Shown here: positions 1-7,659 of the stretch, piece after piece
How positions within the stretch are numbered: the stretch's first letter is position 1
How the letters are laid out: each line of letters starts with the position of its first letter
NCBI GenBank assembly: GCA_025352665.1
Contig: JANXSM010000088.1
Coordinates: 1-39,423 of the forward strand
Source of the DNA: Rhodospirillales bacterium
Lineage (GTDB): Bacteria > Pseudomonadota > Alphaproteobacteria > Acetobacterales > Acetobacteraceae
Length of the DNA stretch: 39,423 bases
Direction: 5' to 3'
Notes under the pieces: model-generated
The model's database searches: none
Told to the model about the DNA's origin: nothing
What the model saw: only the letters and a program-made list of their open reading frames with translations
Position numbers and translations under genes: made by a program

Positions 1-52
1 CGCGAGTCGAAGGACCCGCGGGTATGCCCCCCTCATCACGCAGAGACATACC

Positions 53-142
53 TTGAACGAATGGCGTCCAGAGGCTCCGCCTCTGGCGGGTTCAGGGCAG
101 AGCCCTGGTCGGGCCGAAGGCCATTCCGGCGGAGCCGGACCA
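53..142 (-). repeat. Four-hairpin 3'-UTR repeat, copy 1
   Basis: Four short hairpins follow one another just behind the stop codon of the OsmC-like gene. Stems: 68-75 with 79-86 (CCAGAGGC/GCCTCTGG), 93-98 with 102-107 (CAGGGC/GCCCTG), 112-115 with 119-122 (GGCC/GGCC) and 125-130 with 134-139 (TCCGGC/GCCGGA). A second copy with the same order relative to its gene lies at 39333-39420. No U-tract follows. Bases 1-52, before it, show nothing I can name. Confidence 0.75.
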
Positions 143-154
143 GCAGCCCGCGGG

Positions 155-586
155 TCAGACGGCGAGGGTGGCGGTGAGGGTGATTTCGGTTTTGAACAGT
201 TTGGAGACGGGGCAGCCGACTTTGGCTTTGTCGGCGAGGGACTGGAACGTCGCCTGGTCGGTGCCTGGCACTTTACCGGTGAGGGTGAGGTGGATGCCTG
301 TGATGGCGAAGCCGTCGTCGAGTTTTTCCAGGGTTACGTCGGCGGTGGTCTCCAGGCTGTCGGCGACCAGCTTGGCCTCGCCCAGGATGAGCGACAGGGC
401 CATAGTGAAGCAGGCGGCGTGCGCTGCGCCGAGCAGTTCCTCGGGGTTGCTGCCTTTCAGGCCTTCGAAGCGGCTGGCGAAACCATAGGGATAGGCGCTG
501 AGCGCGCCGCTTTCGGTGGTGATGTTGCCGTGGCCGTCCTTGATGCCGCCCTGCCAGGCCGCCGAACCATTCCGTTTGATCTTCAT
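155..586 (-). CDS. OsmC/Ohr-family peroxiredoxin
   Basis: A 143-residue protein of the usual OsmC length. The family reduces organic hydroperoxides in the cytoplasm with a Cys pair. Both cysteines are visible: Cys59 in AAHAACF and Cys125 in VGCPVSK. The N-terminal signature (MKIKRNGSAAWQGG) and the stretch NPEELLGAAHAA are typical of OsmC rather than Ohr. The ATG at 586 was chosen because AAGGAGAG lies about six bases before it; the open frame runs further upstream, but that part lacks family similarity and enters the neighbouring gene. The four-hairpin repeat follows the stop. With oxyR and katA nearby this fits peroxide defence. The family call is firm, the exact substrate is not. Confidence 0.93.
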   Translation of the reverse strand: MKIKRNGSAAWQGGIKDGHGNITTESGALSAYPYGFASRFEGLKGSNPEELLGAAHAACFTMALSLILGEAKLVADSLETTADVTLEKLDDGFAITGIHLTLTGKVPGTDQATFQSLADKAKVGCPVSKLFKTEITLTATLAV

Positions 587-680
587 TGCGCACTCTCCTT
601 GGTGGACGGCTGATATGTGGTTGCCGACGCTACAGAATAAGTGTTGGCCACTGACGTCTGTTCCAATGTCACGCCAACGA

Positions 681-699
681 CATCGCCGAACCGGCGATG
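681..699 (-). terminator. GC-rich hairpin behind the phosphodiesterase gene
   Basis: An 8-bp perfect stem (CATCGCCG / CGGCGATG, loop AAC) lies just past the stop codon at 705 and before the OsmC-like gene. No T-run follows on the minus strand, so it is at best a weak or Rho-assisted terminator or an mRNA 3' end stabiliser. Confidence 0.35.
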
Positions 700-704
700 C
701 GCCG

Positions 705-1499
705 TCATCCCCAGCGCCGCGGCGTCGGCAGGGGCGAGGGGCGGGTGGTCCAGCTTCGGCCATCCCAGGTGCGCGGTTCGACCGTGATCTCGCCCGCGGC
801 CGAAATGGTGACACGGTTGTAGCTGTTCGGTTCGCCACGCAGCCGAACAGAGGTTGCGGTGCCGCCCTGCAGAACCAACGGCGGCTCGCCGCTGGCACTC
901 GACAACCGCGCGAAGCCGCGATGCAGGTGCCCTGCCAGCACCAGCGCCACGTCGTGCCGCCGCAGGGCTGCCAGCGCCGGCGCGGAACCGCCGGCGACCC
1001 GGGTCTCCGGCGCCGACGGCGGCGGCATCAGCGGGTGATGCGCCACGACCACGCGGATGATCCCGTCGGCGATACCGTCAAGCCGCCGCTCAAGGCCGTG
1101 CAGCCGGCGGCTGGTGAACCGGCCTCGCGACCAGTCGAGATACAATCCGCCACGTCGCGCGGTGTTGAGGCCGAGCACGGCCACGCTGTCGTTCTGCCAG
1201 TCGGGCTCGGTGCGCAGGCCGATCGTGCGACGCCAGCGGCGATAGGGGTCGGTGAAGCGCTCCACCAGATTGTACGGTGTGATGTCGTGATTGCCTGGCA
1301 CTGCCAGCCAGGGGGCGGCCAACCGATCCATGAACACGCGGGCGGCGCGAAATTCGGTGTAGTGGCCGCCTTGCGTGAGATCGCCGCTGATTGCCACCAG
1401 GTCGGGCGGGTCGGCGTTGATCTCGGCCACCAGCGCCTCCACCACCGCCGTGTCCTCGGCGCCGAAATGCAGGTCGGTCAGATGGGCGATGCGCGTCAC
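705..1499 (-). CDS. Class III metallophosphoesterase (CpdA/Icc-like)
   Basis: A 264-residue cytoplasmic phosphoesterase. The dinuclear-metal motifs appear in order: D9-x-H11 in LTDLHF, SGDLT at 38-42, GNHD at 69-72, HHP at 154-156 and GHLH at 190-193. This set defines the class III cyclic-nucleotide phosphodiesterase/calcineurin superfamily. The substrate could be cAMP, another cyclic nucleotide, or a phospholipid head group. The start is GTG at 1499, where the frame begins [12 protein letters not shown]; it overlaps the stop of the lipid-kinase gene by four bases (GTGA), so the two are translationally coupled. Coupling to a lipid kinase makes a phospholipid or diphosphate substrate worth considering, but that is inference. 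Confidence 0.88.
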   Translation of the reverse strand: MTRIAHLTDLHFGAEDTAVVEALVAEINADPPDLVAISGDLTQGGHYTEFRAARVFMDRLAAPWLAVPGNHDITPYNLVERFTDPYRRWRRTIGLRTEPDWQNDSVAVLGLNTARRGGLYLDWSRGRFTSRRLHGLERRLDGIADGIIRVVVAHHPLMPPPSAPETRVAGGSAPALAALRRHDVALVLAGHLHRGFARLSSASGEPPLVLQGGTATSVRLRGEPNSYNRVTISAAGEITVEPRTWDGRSWTTRPSPLPTPRRWG

Positions 1500-2434
1500 G
1501 CCGGCGCCAGCACGATCAACGCGCCGGGACGGATGCGGTAATGCAGCGGCATGTCCAGCAGCATCGCCTCGCCGTCGTTCATCACCCGCATCGCCGGGCG
1601 AGAGCCGCGCAGCACCAGTTCGCCCGCCAGCACCTCCTCCACCGCCGGATCCTCCCGCCAATGGCCGAACAGCACGCGCAGCCCGATTCGCAGCACGTCC
1701 CACAGCCGCATGTGGGTGATCAGATACACGGCCAACTGGCCGCCATCGAGCGTCAGGCGGCCGAAATGGTGGCCGGCCGCATCGCTGAGCGCGTTGACGG
1801 TGACGTTCAGCGCCGGCACCCGCACCCGCCGCGGTTGGCCGTCCATCACCAGCGTCAGCCGCATCGCGCGCTGGCGGGCCAGCACCCGCAGCACGCCGCG
1901 CAGAAGCTTCGGCCACGCGTTCCACACCGCAGCCCCGCGGCCGGCCTCGCGGTGATGGCCGATGCGGGTGGGCAGCCCGAGCATGGAGCCACACAGGAAC
2001 ACATGGCCGTTGACCTCGCCGACGTCGATCGCCCGCGGCACGGCGGTCACCAGCGCCTTGACCGCCTGGGCGAGGTCGCCGACCGGAATGGCGAGGTCCT
2101 TGGCCAGAAGGTTCATCGTGCCGGAGGGCAGAATGGCGAGGGGCATGGCGCTGTCCACCAGCAGAGTGGCGGCACAGCCCACGCTGCCATCGCCGCCGAC
2201 CGCCACCACCGCATCGGCGCCGCTGTCGCGCGCCCGCGTGAACCGTTCGGCCAAGGTTCCGGCCTCAGGCGGGATCAGTTCGGCGATCAGGCCGTGTTCC
2301 GCGAAGGCTGCGGTCAATGCCGCCTCCACGTCCCCGCGGCCCAGCAGCGTGCCGGCGGCCGGGTTGAAAACGACTGCGAAACGCCGCGGCGGGGCTTCGG
2401 TTTGTCCCAGCACGACGGTGGCGATCGGTTCCAT
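1496..2434 (-). CDS. Diacylglycerol kinase-family lipid kinase (YegS/DgkB-like)
   Basis: A 312-residue protein with the DAGK catalytic fold. [12 protein letters not shown] at about residues 23-34 is the nucleotide-binding start, GGDGSV at 80-85 the family motif, and [16 protein letters not shown] at about 102-117 the G-T-x-N motif. These enzymes phosphorylate diacylglycerol or related lipids at the inner membrane face; no membrane segment is seen. The ATG at 2434 was preferred over an in-frame ATG at 2497 because the latter overlaps the oxyR end and adds residues without similarity. The ribosome site before 2434 is weak. It is cotranscribed with the downstream phosphodiesterase (4-bp overlap). 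Confidence 0.88.
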   Translation of the reverse strand: MEPIATVVLGQTEAPPRRFAVVFNPAAGTLLGRGDVEAALTAAFAEHGLIAELIPPEAGTLAERFTRARDSGADAVVAVGGDGSVGCAATLLVDSAMPLAILPSGTMNLLAKDLAIPVGDLAQAVKALVTAVPRAIDVGEVNGHVFLCGSMLGLPTRIGHHREAGRGAAVWNAWPKLLRGVLRVLARQRAMRLTLVMDGQPRRVRVPALNVTVNALSDAAGHHFGRLTLDGGQLAVYLITHMRLWDVLRIGLRVLFGHWREDPAVEEVLAGELVLRGSRPAMRVMNDGEAMLLDMPLHYRIRPGALIVLAPA

Positions 2435-2471
2435 GGGCAGGAAACGTGGAAAAAGATGGCCGGTTCCGCCG

Positions 2472-3404
2472 CTATCCTGCCTGGTGCACGCCGCCAACGG
2501 CTGCCGAAATGGTGGCCGCCACCGCGCGATAGTCGGCGGCCTTGGGTGTGTTGGGGCGCCAGGCCAGGCCCAGCATACGGCTGGCTCCCTGCTGGCTCAG
2601 CGGCCGGAGCACCACGTCGGTCCCGTGTGTCACGCCCGCCTCCACCGCAATTCGCGGCAGCAACGTGACGCCGAGGCCACCGGCGACCATCTGCACCAGC
2701 GTGTGCAGGCTGGTTGCGGCGAAATCCTGCAACGGATCGTCCGGCCGGTCGCCGAACGCGAAGCCGCAGGCAGACAGCGCCTGATCGCGCAGGCAGTGGC
2801 CGTCCTCGAGCAGCAGCAGCCGCTCGCTGGCCAGTGCCGTGACCGGGATACTCGCGCGCTCGGCAAGTTTATGGCCGGCCGGCAGAGCTGCGATAAAGTC
2901 ATCGCGCAGCACCGGCATCACCTCCGCCCCACGGCAGGCGCAGGGAATGGCCAGCAGCGCCACGTCGATCCGCCCGGCTGTCAGCCCTTCGACCAGGTTC
3001 TCCGTGGTGTCCTCCCGCAGATACAGCCGCAGCAGGGGGAACGCCTGGCGCAGCGCGGGCATCATGCGTGGCAGCAGAAACGGGCCCACGGTCGGGATCA
3101 CGCCAAGCCGCAGCCGCCCGGACAGCGGCGCGCGGTCCGCGTCGGCCGCCTCCACCATCGCCTCCAGCGCCGAGACCGCGACGCGCGCCCGGTCGACCAT
3201 CTCCCGGCCGAGGGCTGTGAAGGCCACTCGCTTCGCCCCCTCGCGGTCGAGCAGCCGCGCATCCATCTGCCGCTCCAGCGCCAGCAGCCCGGCCGACAGG
3301 GTCGATTGGGTGACCGCACAGGCATCCGCGGCGCGGCCGAAATGTTGGTGTTCCGCCAACGCCAGCAGGTAACGAAGCTGCTGCGGAGTGGGCAACGGGG
3401 TCAT
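2472..3404 (-). CDS. oxyR: Peroxide-sensing LysR-type regulator OxyR
   Basis: A 310-residue LysR-type activator. The N-terminal winged helix (about 5-65) starts with [18 protein letters not shown]. The redox pair is present: Cys204 in EDGHCLRD and Cys213 in LSACG, spaced nine residues like E. coli Cys199/Cys208, with the GHCLRDQA context characteristic of OxyR. The start at 3404 gives the normal LysR N-terminus; the open frame continues upstream through katA but is only the shadow of that gene. It is transcribed away from katA, the usual OxyR-catalase layout, so it probably activates katA and regulates itself from the shared spacer. Confidence 0.95.
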   Translation of the reverse strand: MTPLPTPQQLRYLLALAEHQHFGRAADACAVTQSTLSAGLLALERQMDARLLDREGAKRVAFTALGREMVDRARVAVSALEAMVEAADADRAPLSGRLRLGVIPTVGPFLLPRMMPALRQAFPLLRLYLREDTTENLVEGLTAGRIDVALLAIPCACRGAEVMPVLRDDFIAALPAGHKLAERASIPVTALASERLLLLEDGHCLRDQALSACGFAFGDRPDDPLQDFAATSLHTLVQMVAGGLGVTLLPRIAVEAGVTHGTDVVLRPLSQQGASRMLGLAWRPNTPKAADYRAVAATISAAVGGVHQAG

Positions 3405-3431
3405 CGATTGAGCCGATCGTACACGGTAAAA

Positions 3432-3460
3432 ATTATCAATTGGCGCATGGTCGAAAGCAA
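3432..3460 (-). promoter_or_regulatory. Putative oxyR promoter in the oxyR-katA spacer
   Basis: On the minus strand TTGCTT (3460-3455) and GATAAT (3437-3432) are 17 bases apart, and the -10 lies about 28 bases before the oxyR ATG. The 93-bp spacer 3405-3497 must also hold the katA promoter and OxyR sites. The AT-rich core around 3427-3442 is the likely binding area, but I cannot resolve a full OxyR consensus by eye. Confidence 0.5.
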
Positions 3461-3497
3461 ATGCAGTGTCCGCTTTAGCAAGGCAAGGACAATCGCT

Positions 3498-4943
3498 ATG
3501 AGCACGCTGACCACAACCGCAGGCGCTGCGGTTCCCGACAACCAGAACAGCCAGACCGCGGGACCGCGCGGGCCCCTTCTGGCGCAGGATTACCACCTGC
3601 TGGAAAAGCTCGCCCATCAGAACCGCGAGCGTATTCCGGAACGCGTGGTGCATGCCAAGGGCGTCGGCGCCTATGGCAGCTTCACCGTCACCCAGGACAT
3701 CAGCCGTTACAGCAAGGCCGCGGTGTTCGCCGGCATCGGCAAGCAGACGCCGGTGCTCGCCCGCTTCTCCACCGTGGCCGGCGAGCGCGGTGCGGCCGAT
3801 GCCGAGCGCGACGTGCGCGGCTTCGCGCTGAAATTCTACACTGACGGCGGCAACTGGGACATGGTGGGCAACAACACCCCGGTATTCTTCGTCCGCGACC
3901 CGCTGAAATTCCCCGATTTCATCCGCACCCAGAAGCGCCACCCGCGCACCAACCTGCGCTCGCCCACCGCAATGTGGGATTTCTGGTCGCTGTCGCCCGA
4001 AAGCCTGCACCAGGTGACGACGCTGTTCAGCGACCGTGGCCTGCCCACCAGCATGCGCCACATGAACGGCTACGGCAGCCACACCTATTCCATGATCAAT
4101 GCCGCGAACGAGCGGGTGTGGGTGAAATTCCACTTCAAGGTGATGCAGGGCCACCGCCATTGGACCAACGGCGAGGCCGCGCAGGTGGTCGCCCATGACC
4201 GCGAGAGTGCCCAGCGCGATCTGTACGACGCGATCGAGACTGGTGACTTCCCGAAATGGCGCTTCTGCATTCAGGTGATGACGGAAGCGCAGGCGAACAC
4301 TGCGGCCTTCAACCCGTTCGATCTCACCAAGGTCTGGCCGCATGGCGACTTCCCGCTCATCGAGGTCGGCATTCTCGAGCTCAACCGCAATCCCGCGCAT
4401 TATTTTGCCGAGATCGAGCAGGCCGCCTTCTCGCCGTCCAACATCGTGCCCGGCATCGGCTTCTCGCCCGACAAGATGCTGCAGGCGCGCATCTTCGCCT
4501 ATGCCGACGCGCATCGCTACCGGGTCGGCACGCATTACGAGCAGCTGCCGGTGAACCGGCCGCACGTGCCGGTGCATACTTACCACGCCGACGGCGCCAT
4601 GCGCATGGACAGCCCGGTGGGCACCGATGCCTATTACGAGCCCAATTCGTTCGGCGGGCCTACCCAGTCCGGTCAGCACGAGCCGCCGCTGCGGTTGGAG
4701 GGCGACGCCGCCGCCTACGATCACCACGTCGGTAACGACGACTACGGCCAGGTCACCGCCATGTTCGCTTTGTTCGACGAGGACCAGCGTGGCCGCCTCT
4801 ATCACAACGTGGCAGCTTCCATGGACGGCGTGCCGGAGGCGATCATCGAACGCCAGCTTGGCCATTTCGCCCGTGTTCACCCCGCCTATGCCGCTGGCGT
4901 CCGCGCGGCGCTGACCGTGAAGCTGGCCGAGGCAGCCGAATAG
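3498..4943 (+). CDS. katA: Monofunctional haem catalase, small-subunit type
   Basis: A 481-residue catalase, the normal size for small-subunit (clade 3) enzymes that split H2O2 into water and oxygen. Visible residues: catalytic His52 in RVVHAKG, Asn125 in VGNNTPVFF, and the proximal haem ligand Tyr335 in [10 protein letters not shown] with Arg331. The small-subunit length lacks the C-terminal flavodoxin-like domain of large catalases. The ATG at 3498 has AAGGAC eight bases upstream; the frame is open far upstream only because of GC-rich shadow coding. It is divergent from oxyR, which probably controls it. Its TAG stop is the first three bases of palindromic repeat copy A. Confidence 0.97.
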   Translation: MSTLTTTAGAAVPDNQNSQTAGPRGPLLAQDYHLLEKLAHQNRERIPERVVHAKGVGAYGSFTVTQDISRYSKAAVFAGIGKQTPVLARFSTVAGERGAADAERDVRGFALKFYTDGGNWDMVGNNTPVFFVRDPLKFPDFIRTQKRHPRTNLRSPTAMWDFWSLSPESLHQVTTLFSDRGLPTSMRHMNGYGSHTYSMINAANERVWVKFHFKVMQGHRHWTNGEAAQVVAHDRESAQRDLYDAIETGDFPKWRFCIQVMTEAQANTAAFNPFDLTKVWPHGDFPLIEVGILELNRNPAHYFAEIEQAAFSPSNIVPGIGFSPDKMLQARIFAYADAHRYRVGTHYEQLPVNRPHVPVHTYHADGAMRMDSPVGTDAYYEPNSFGGPTQSGQHEPPLRLEGDAAAYDHHVGNDDYGQVTAMFALFDEDQRGRLYHNVAASMDGVPEAIIERQLGHFARVHPAYAAGVRAALTVKLAEAAE

Positions 4944-5028
4944 AGCGTGATGGCGTCTGCTCGGCGACTTTAGCCCGCTCTAGCTCTCTGTTTTATCGCG
5001 TAATTCCACCTTCGGTCATCACGCTCTA
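4941..5028 (-). repeat. Palindromic intergenic element, copy A
   Basis: An 88-bp member of the family also seen at 7330, 10970, 12255 and 24912. Read on the minus strand it begins TAGAGCGTGATGACCGAAGG, carries GCGATAAAACA inside, and ends with TCACGCTCTA. Outer ends are inverted repeats (TAGAGCGTGATG / CATCACGCTCTA). On the plus strand its first three bases are the katA stop codon. Confidence 0.8.
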
Positions 5029-5048
5029 AGCAACCGATTGCTGAACGA

Positions 5049-5074
5049 GGGCCGGAACCGTGTGGTTCCGGCCC
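5049..5074 (+). terminator. Strong hairpin between katA and the ahpD remnant
   Basis: A perfect 11-bp stem, GGGCCGGAACC / GGTTCCGGCCC with loop GTGT, followed by TTAT. It can terminate katA transcription although the T-run is short. It sits about 20 bases before the start codon of the ahpD remnant, so it may instead be the end of a lost ahpC, a usual upstream partner of ahpD. Confidence 0.5.
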
Positions 5075-5094
5075 TTATCCTTCGGAGAGACCCG

Positions 5095-5623
5095 ATGTCC
5101 ATTGAAACGTTGAAGAATGAGCTCTGCCCGAATACGCTCGCGACCAGAAGCTGAACCTGGCTTCGCTGGCGGTGGATCCGACCCTGCCGCCGCAGCAGTT
5201 CGCCGGCACGTTCGTGGCGAGCGCGTTGGCCTCGCGCAACGCCATGGTGATCCGCAACATCGTCGCCGAATTCGCCCCAAAATGATTTCCGAGGCGCTCA
5301 CTGTCGCCAAGGCCGCCGCCTCCATCATGGGCATGAACAACATTTAATATCGCTTTACCCATCTGGTCGGCGGCGACTATTCGCAACTGTCGGCCAGGCT
5401 GCGCATGAACATCATAGCGCGCTCCGGCGTGGAGAGGGTCGATTTCGAACTCTGGTCGCGTGCCGTCTCGGCCATCAACGGCTGCGGCATGTGCATGGAA
5501 AGCCATGAGAAGGTGGTCCGTCAGGACGGACTATCGGTCGAGCAGGTGCAGACCGCCGTGCGCATCGCAGCCGTTGTTCACGCGGTCGCTGCATCGCTGG
5601 ACGGTGAGGCTGCCTTGGCCTGA
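5095..5623 (+). pseudogene. ahpD: Decayed alkyl hydroperoxidase AhpD
   Basis: Reading through three frames rebuilds an almost full Ahp[11 protein letters not shown], then [20 protein letters not shown], then ISEALTVAKAAASIMGMNN, then [14 protein letters not shown] and [19 protein letters not shown]. Lesions seen: an extra CT at about 5122-5125 (frame shift), a one-base loss at about 5277-5280 (second shift), and an in-frame TAA at 5345-5347 where a Tyr codon is expected. The active CGMC pair and ESHEK are still readable. AhpD normally supports the AhpC peroxiredoxin; no ahpC is present here. The AhpD identity is firm, and the loss should be confirmed against reads since lesions could in principle be sequencing errors. 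A GGAGAGA ribosome site is still visible before the start. Confidence 0.88.
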
Positions 5624-5691
5624 TATGCTGTTCGCGTTCACCCTGGATTAACCTGCGCCCGGCATGCTCTGCCCATCATCAGGGGTTGCGC

Positions 5692-7353
5692 ATGCCAGAC
5701 TCGGCCGGGCTGTCCGTTTCGACGCCGTCGGCGCGAGCTGGCGAGAGCGGCGCGGATCGCTATCTCGCCTTTGCTTTCGCCGCCGCCGACATGCTCGTCG
5801 AAGCGGATCTCGACGGCATCATCGGCTTCGCCGCCGGCGCGTTCCGCTCCCGCCTCGGCATTGAGGCGGAGCAGACCATCGGCCGTTCCATCACCAGCCT
5901 GTTCGCCCCCTCCGATCACGAGACGCTGGAGGTCGCGCTCGCCATGGCGCGCCACAGCGGGCGGATCGCCCCGGTTGTGCTGCGCCTGGCCGACCGTGCC
6001 AGCACCCAGGTTTCGGTCGGCGCCCTCATGCTCGATGTCAACGGCCGCCCGCCGCGGCTGCATTTCACCATCGGCCCGCTGCCGACGGAGGCGGATGCCA
6101 CGGCCAGCCAGATTGGCCCGCTGGCCGACAAGCGCAGCTTCGCCCGCATCGCCGAAGCGGCCCTGCGCGGTTCGGCCCCCAGCAATCTCGGCCTGGTGGA
6201 GGTCACCGGCTGGGACCGTATTCGCGAAACCCTGTCACCGGTCGGGCGGCGCGAGCTGGAAGCGGACTTGAACCAGGCGATGGTGGACAGCGCGCCCGGC
6301 GGCACCGCCGGCACGTTGGACGACGGCAAATATGGCGTGCTGGCGCCCAACGGTATCGATCTCGACGGCATGATGGGCCGGTTGAAGACCATCCTGCGCG
6401 GCAACCCCGCCGCGGTAGCCGCAGGTCTGGGCGGATCGGTATTGCAGCTCGAAGCCGGCGGGCTGTCAGGGCCGCAGGCGGCCCGTGCGCTGCGCTATGC
6501 ACTCGACCGGTTCGCGGAAGGTGGCCAGAAGGCCGCGGATGCGGCGGGCGGGCGCGCCGGCCTTGCCGGCATCGTGGCAACCGCCGGCCAGCAGGCGGTT
6601 GCGGTGCAGGAAGCGCTGAGTCGACGCCGCTTCAGCCTGCTCTACCAACCGATCGCCCGCCTGCAGGACCGCTGCACCAGCCATTACGAGGCGCTGCTGC
6701 GGCCCAATCCCAACGCCCGCCTGCCTATGCGCAACACCCAGGAATTCGTCACCTTCGTGGAAGCGGTGGGGATGACGGAGGAGCTGGACTGGGCGGTGCT
6801 GGAAACCGCCATTCTGGCGCTGCAGGAGACCAAGGCGGCCTCGGTTGCCATCAACATGTCCGGCCTGACCTTCCAGAACCCGGCCTATCGCAAGCGCATG
6901 ATGGCACGGTTTGCGGAACTCGCGGCCGAGGGCGACATCCTGGCGAACCGGCGGCTGATGATCGAGCTCACCGAAACGGTCGAAATCCGCGACCTCGAAG
7001 CCGCCGCTGTCACGATGGAACAGCTGCGTACCATCGGCGTGCCGGTCTGTCTGGACGATTTCGGCGCCGGCGCCTCGGCATTCCGCTATCTGCGGGCGTT
7101 TCGCGTGGACTTTGTGAAGCTGGACGGCGCTTACGTGCGCAGCGCCTGCACCAGTGCGCGCGAGCGCAGCCTGGTCGGCTCGATGATCACAATGGCGACC
7201 AACGCCGGCGCCAAGGTCGTCGCTGAAATGATCGAGACCGAGGAGCAGATGAAGATCATGCGCGACCTTGGCGTGCAATACGGCCAGGGCTGGCTGTTCG
7301 GCCGGCCCGGCCGGCTGCCGGGCCGGCGCTCGAGCGTGATGACCGAAGGTTGA
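5692..7353 (+). CDS. EAL-domain protein, likely c-di-GMP phosphodiesterase, with N-terminal PAS-like domain
   Basis: A 553-residue cytoplasmic protein. About 26-133 looks like a PAS sensor. The middle (about 140-300) is poorly conserved and may be a degenerate GGDEF, with no GGDEF motif. The C-terminal EAL domain starts near 305. Its catalytic set is complete: YEALLRP, NMSGLTFQ, IELTETVE, LDDFGAG, VKLDGAY, AEMIETEEQ and YGQGWLFGRPG, so hydrolysis of c-di-GMP is expected. The ATG at 5692 has AGGGG six bases upstream; a TTG two codons earlier is less likely. The last codons (SSVMTEG) and the stop come from palindromic repeat copy B, so the original C-terminus was probably different. Confidence 0.9.
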   Translation: MPDSAGLSVSTPSARAGESGADRYLAFAFAAADMLVEADLDGIIGFAAGAFRSRLGIEAEQTIGRSITSLFAPSDHETLEVALAMARHSGRIAPVVLRLADRASTQVSVGALMLDVNGRPPRLHFTIGPLPTEADATASQIGPLADKRSFARIAEAALRGSAPSNLGLVEVTGWDRIRETLSPVGRRELEADLNQAMVDSAPGGTAGTLDDGKYGVLAPNGIDLDGMMGRLKTILRGNPAAVAAGLGGSVLQLEAGGLSGPQAARALRYALDRFAEGGQKAADAAGGRAGLAGIVATAGQQAVAVQEALSRRRFSLLYQPIARLQDRCTSHYEALLRPNPNARLPMRNTQEFVTFVEAVGMTEELDWAVLETAILALQETKAASVAINMSGLTFQNPAYRKRMMARFAELAAEGDILANRRLMIELTETVEIRDLEAAAVTMEQLRTIGVPVCLDDFGAGASAFRYLRAFRVDFVKLDGAYVRSACTSARERSLVGSMITMATNAGAKVVAEMIETEEQMKIMRDLGVQYGQGWLFGRPGRLPGRRSSVMTEG

Positions 7354-7435
7354 ATCACCGAAGAGGCTAAATCACGCGATAAAACGAAGAGCGAAACCGG
7401 GGCGATTTCGCCAATCAGAAATCATCCTGGTTTAG
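7330..7435 (+). repeat. Palindromic intergenic element, copy B
   Basis: A 106-bp copy starting within the last codons of the EAL gene: GAGCGTGATGACCGAAGG, then ACGCGATAAAACGAAGAGC, ending ATCATCCTGGTTTAG. It aligns along its whole length with copy C (10970-11075). It supplies the EAL stop codon (TGA at 7351-7353). Confidence 0.8.
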
Positions 7436-7439
7436 CGCC

Positions 7440-7476
7440 AAAAAACAAAGAGGGCCCCGGTGCACCGGGACCCTCG
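7440..7476 (-). terminator. Rho-independent terminator, minus strand
   Basis: Hairpin GAGGG-T-CCCGGT / ACCGGG-G-CCCTC (7451-7476) is followed on the minus strand by TTTGTTTTTTT. This is the clearest intrinsic terminator in the window. It closes the moeA block and the small reading frame at 7510-7602. Confidence 0.85.
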
Positions 7477-7509
7477 CATTGTCAGGCGGATCAGAAAGGC
7501 TGACCTGTC

Positions 7510-7602
7510 TTAGACGGCAGCCGCACTCGCGCTTGAAGGAAGGCAAGCCGACGCGGGAACCCAGGTCAAGCCAGTTATCCTGGCCATGAGACAATGAGAC
7601 AC
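7510..7602 (-). CDS. Small ORF (30 aa) with perfect Shine-Dalgarno
   Basis: A GTG-started frame of 30 codons ending TAA, too short for most gene callers. Peptide: VSHCLMARIT, then GLTWVPASAC, then LPSSASAAAV. It has two cysteines (4 and 20), one Trp and an Ala/Ser-rich tail. Before it, 7604-7617 is complementary to the 16S rRNA 3' end over 14 bases, with AGGAGG seven bases from the GTG. An in-frame ATG five codons in is too far from that site to be preferred. An intrinsic terminator follows 34 bases later. It lies 57 bases behind the MoeA fusion in the same direction, with nothing downstream to attenuate. I do not recognise the peptide; it could be a real microprotein, a modified-peptide precursor or a translated leader. 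Confidence 0.55.
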   Translation of the reverse strand: MSHCLMARITGLTWVPASACLPSSASAAAV

Positions 7603-7603
7603 T

Positions 7604-7617
7604 GGATCACCTCCTTT
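7604..7617 (-). promoter_or_regulatory. Maximal Shine-Dalgarno (full anti-16S match)
   Basis: On the minus strand this reads AAAGGAGGTGATCC, the exact complement of the conserved 16S 3' tail (GGATCACCTCCTTT). Natural genes rarely use more than 6-8 of these bases. It decides the GTG start at 7602. The match is one of sequence, not a fragment of a 16S gene: nothing upstream resembles helix 45. Confidence 0.7.
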
Positions 7618-7659
7618 CGGTTGTTGAGATATGTAGGGTGCACGGGTTCTTGCCCGGAT

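Noticed and set aside
1962-3497. Long plus-strand frame running through the lipid-kinase and oxyR genes into katA
   Set aside because: Arg/Pro/Ala-rich translation without family similarity; a GC-rich shadow frame. katA starts at 3498.
3405-4880. Long minus-strand frame extending oxyR through katA
   Set aside because: His/Val-rich shadow of the catalase gene; the LysR N-terminus starts at 3404.
7604-7619. Match to the 3' end of 16S rRNA on the plus strand
   Set aside because: Only the last 14-16 bases match; no helix 45 or other 16S sequence precedes it. It is better explained as a Shine-Dalgarno on the minus strand.
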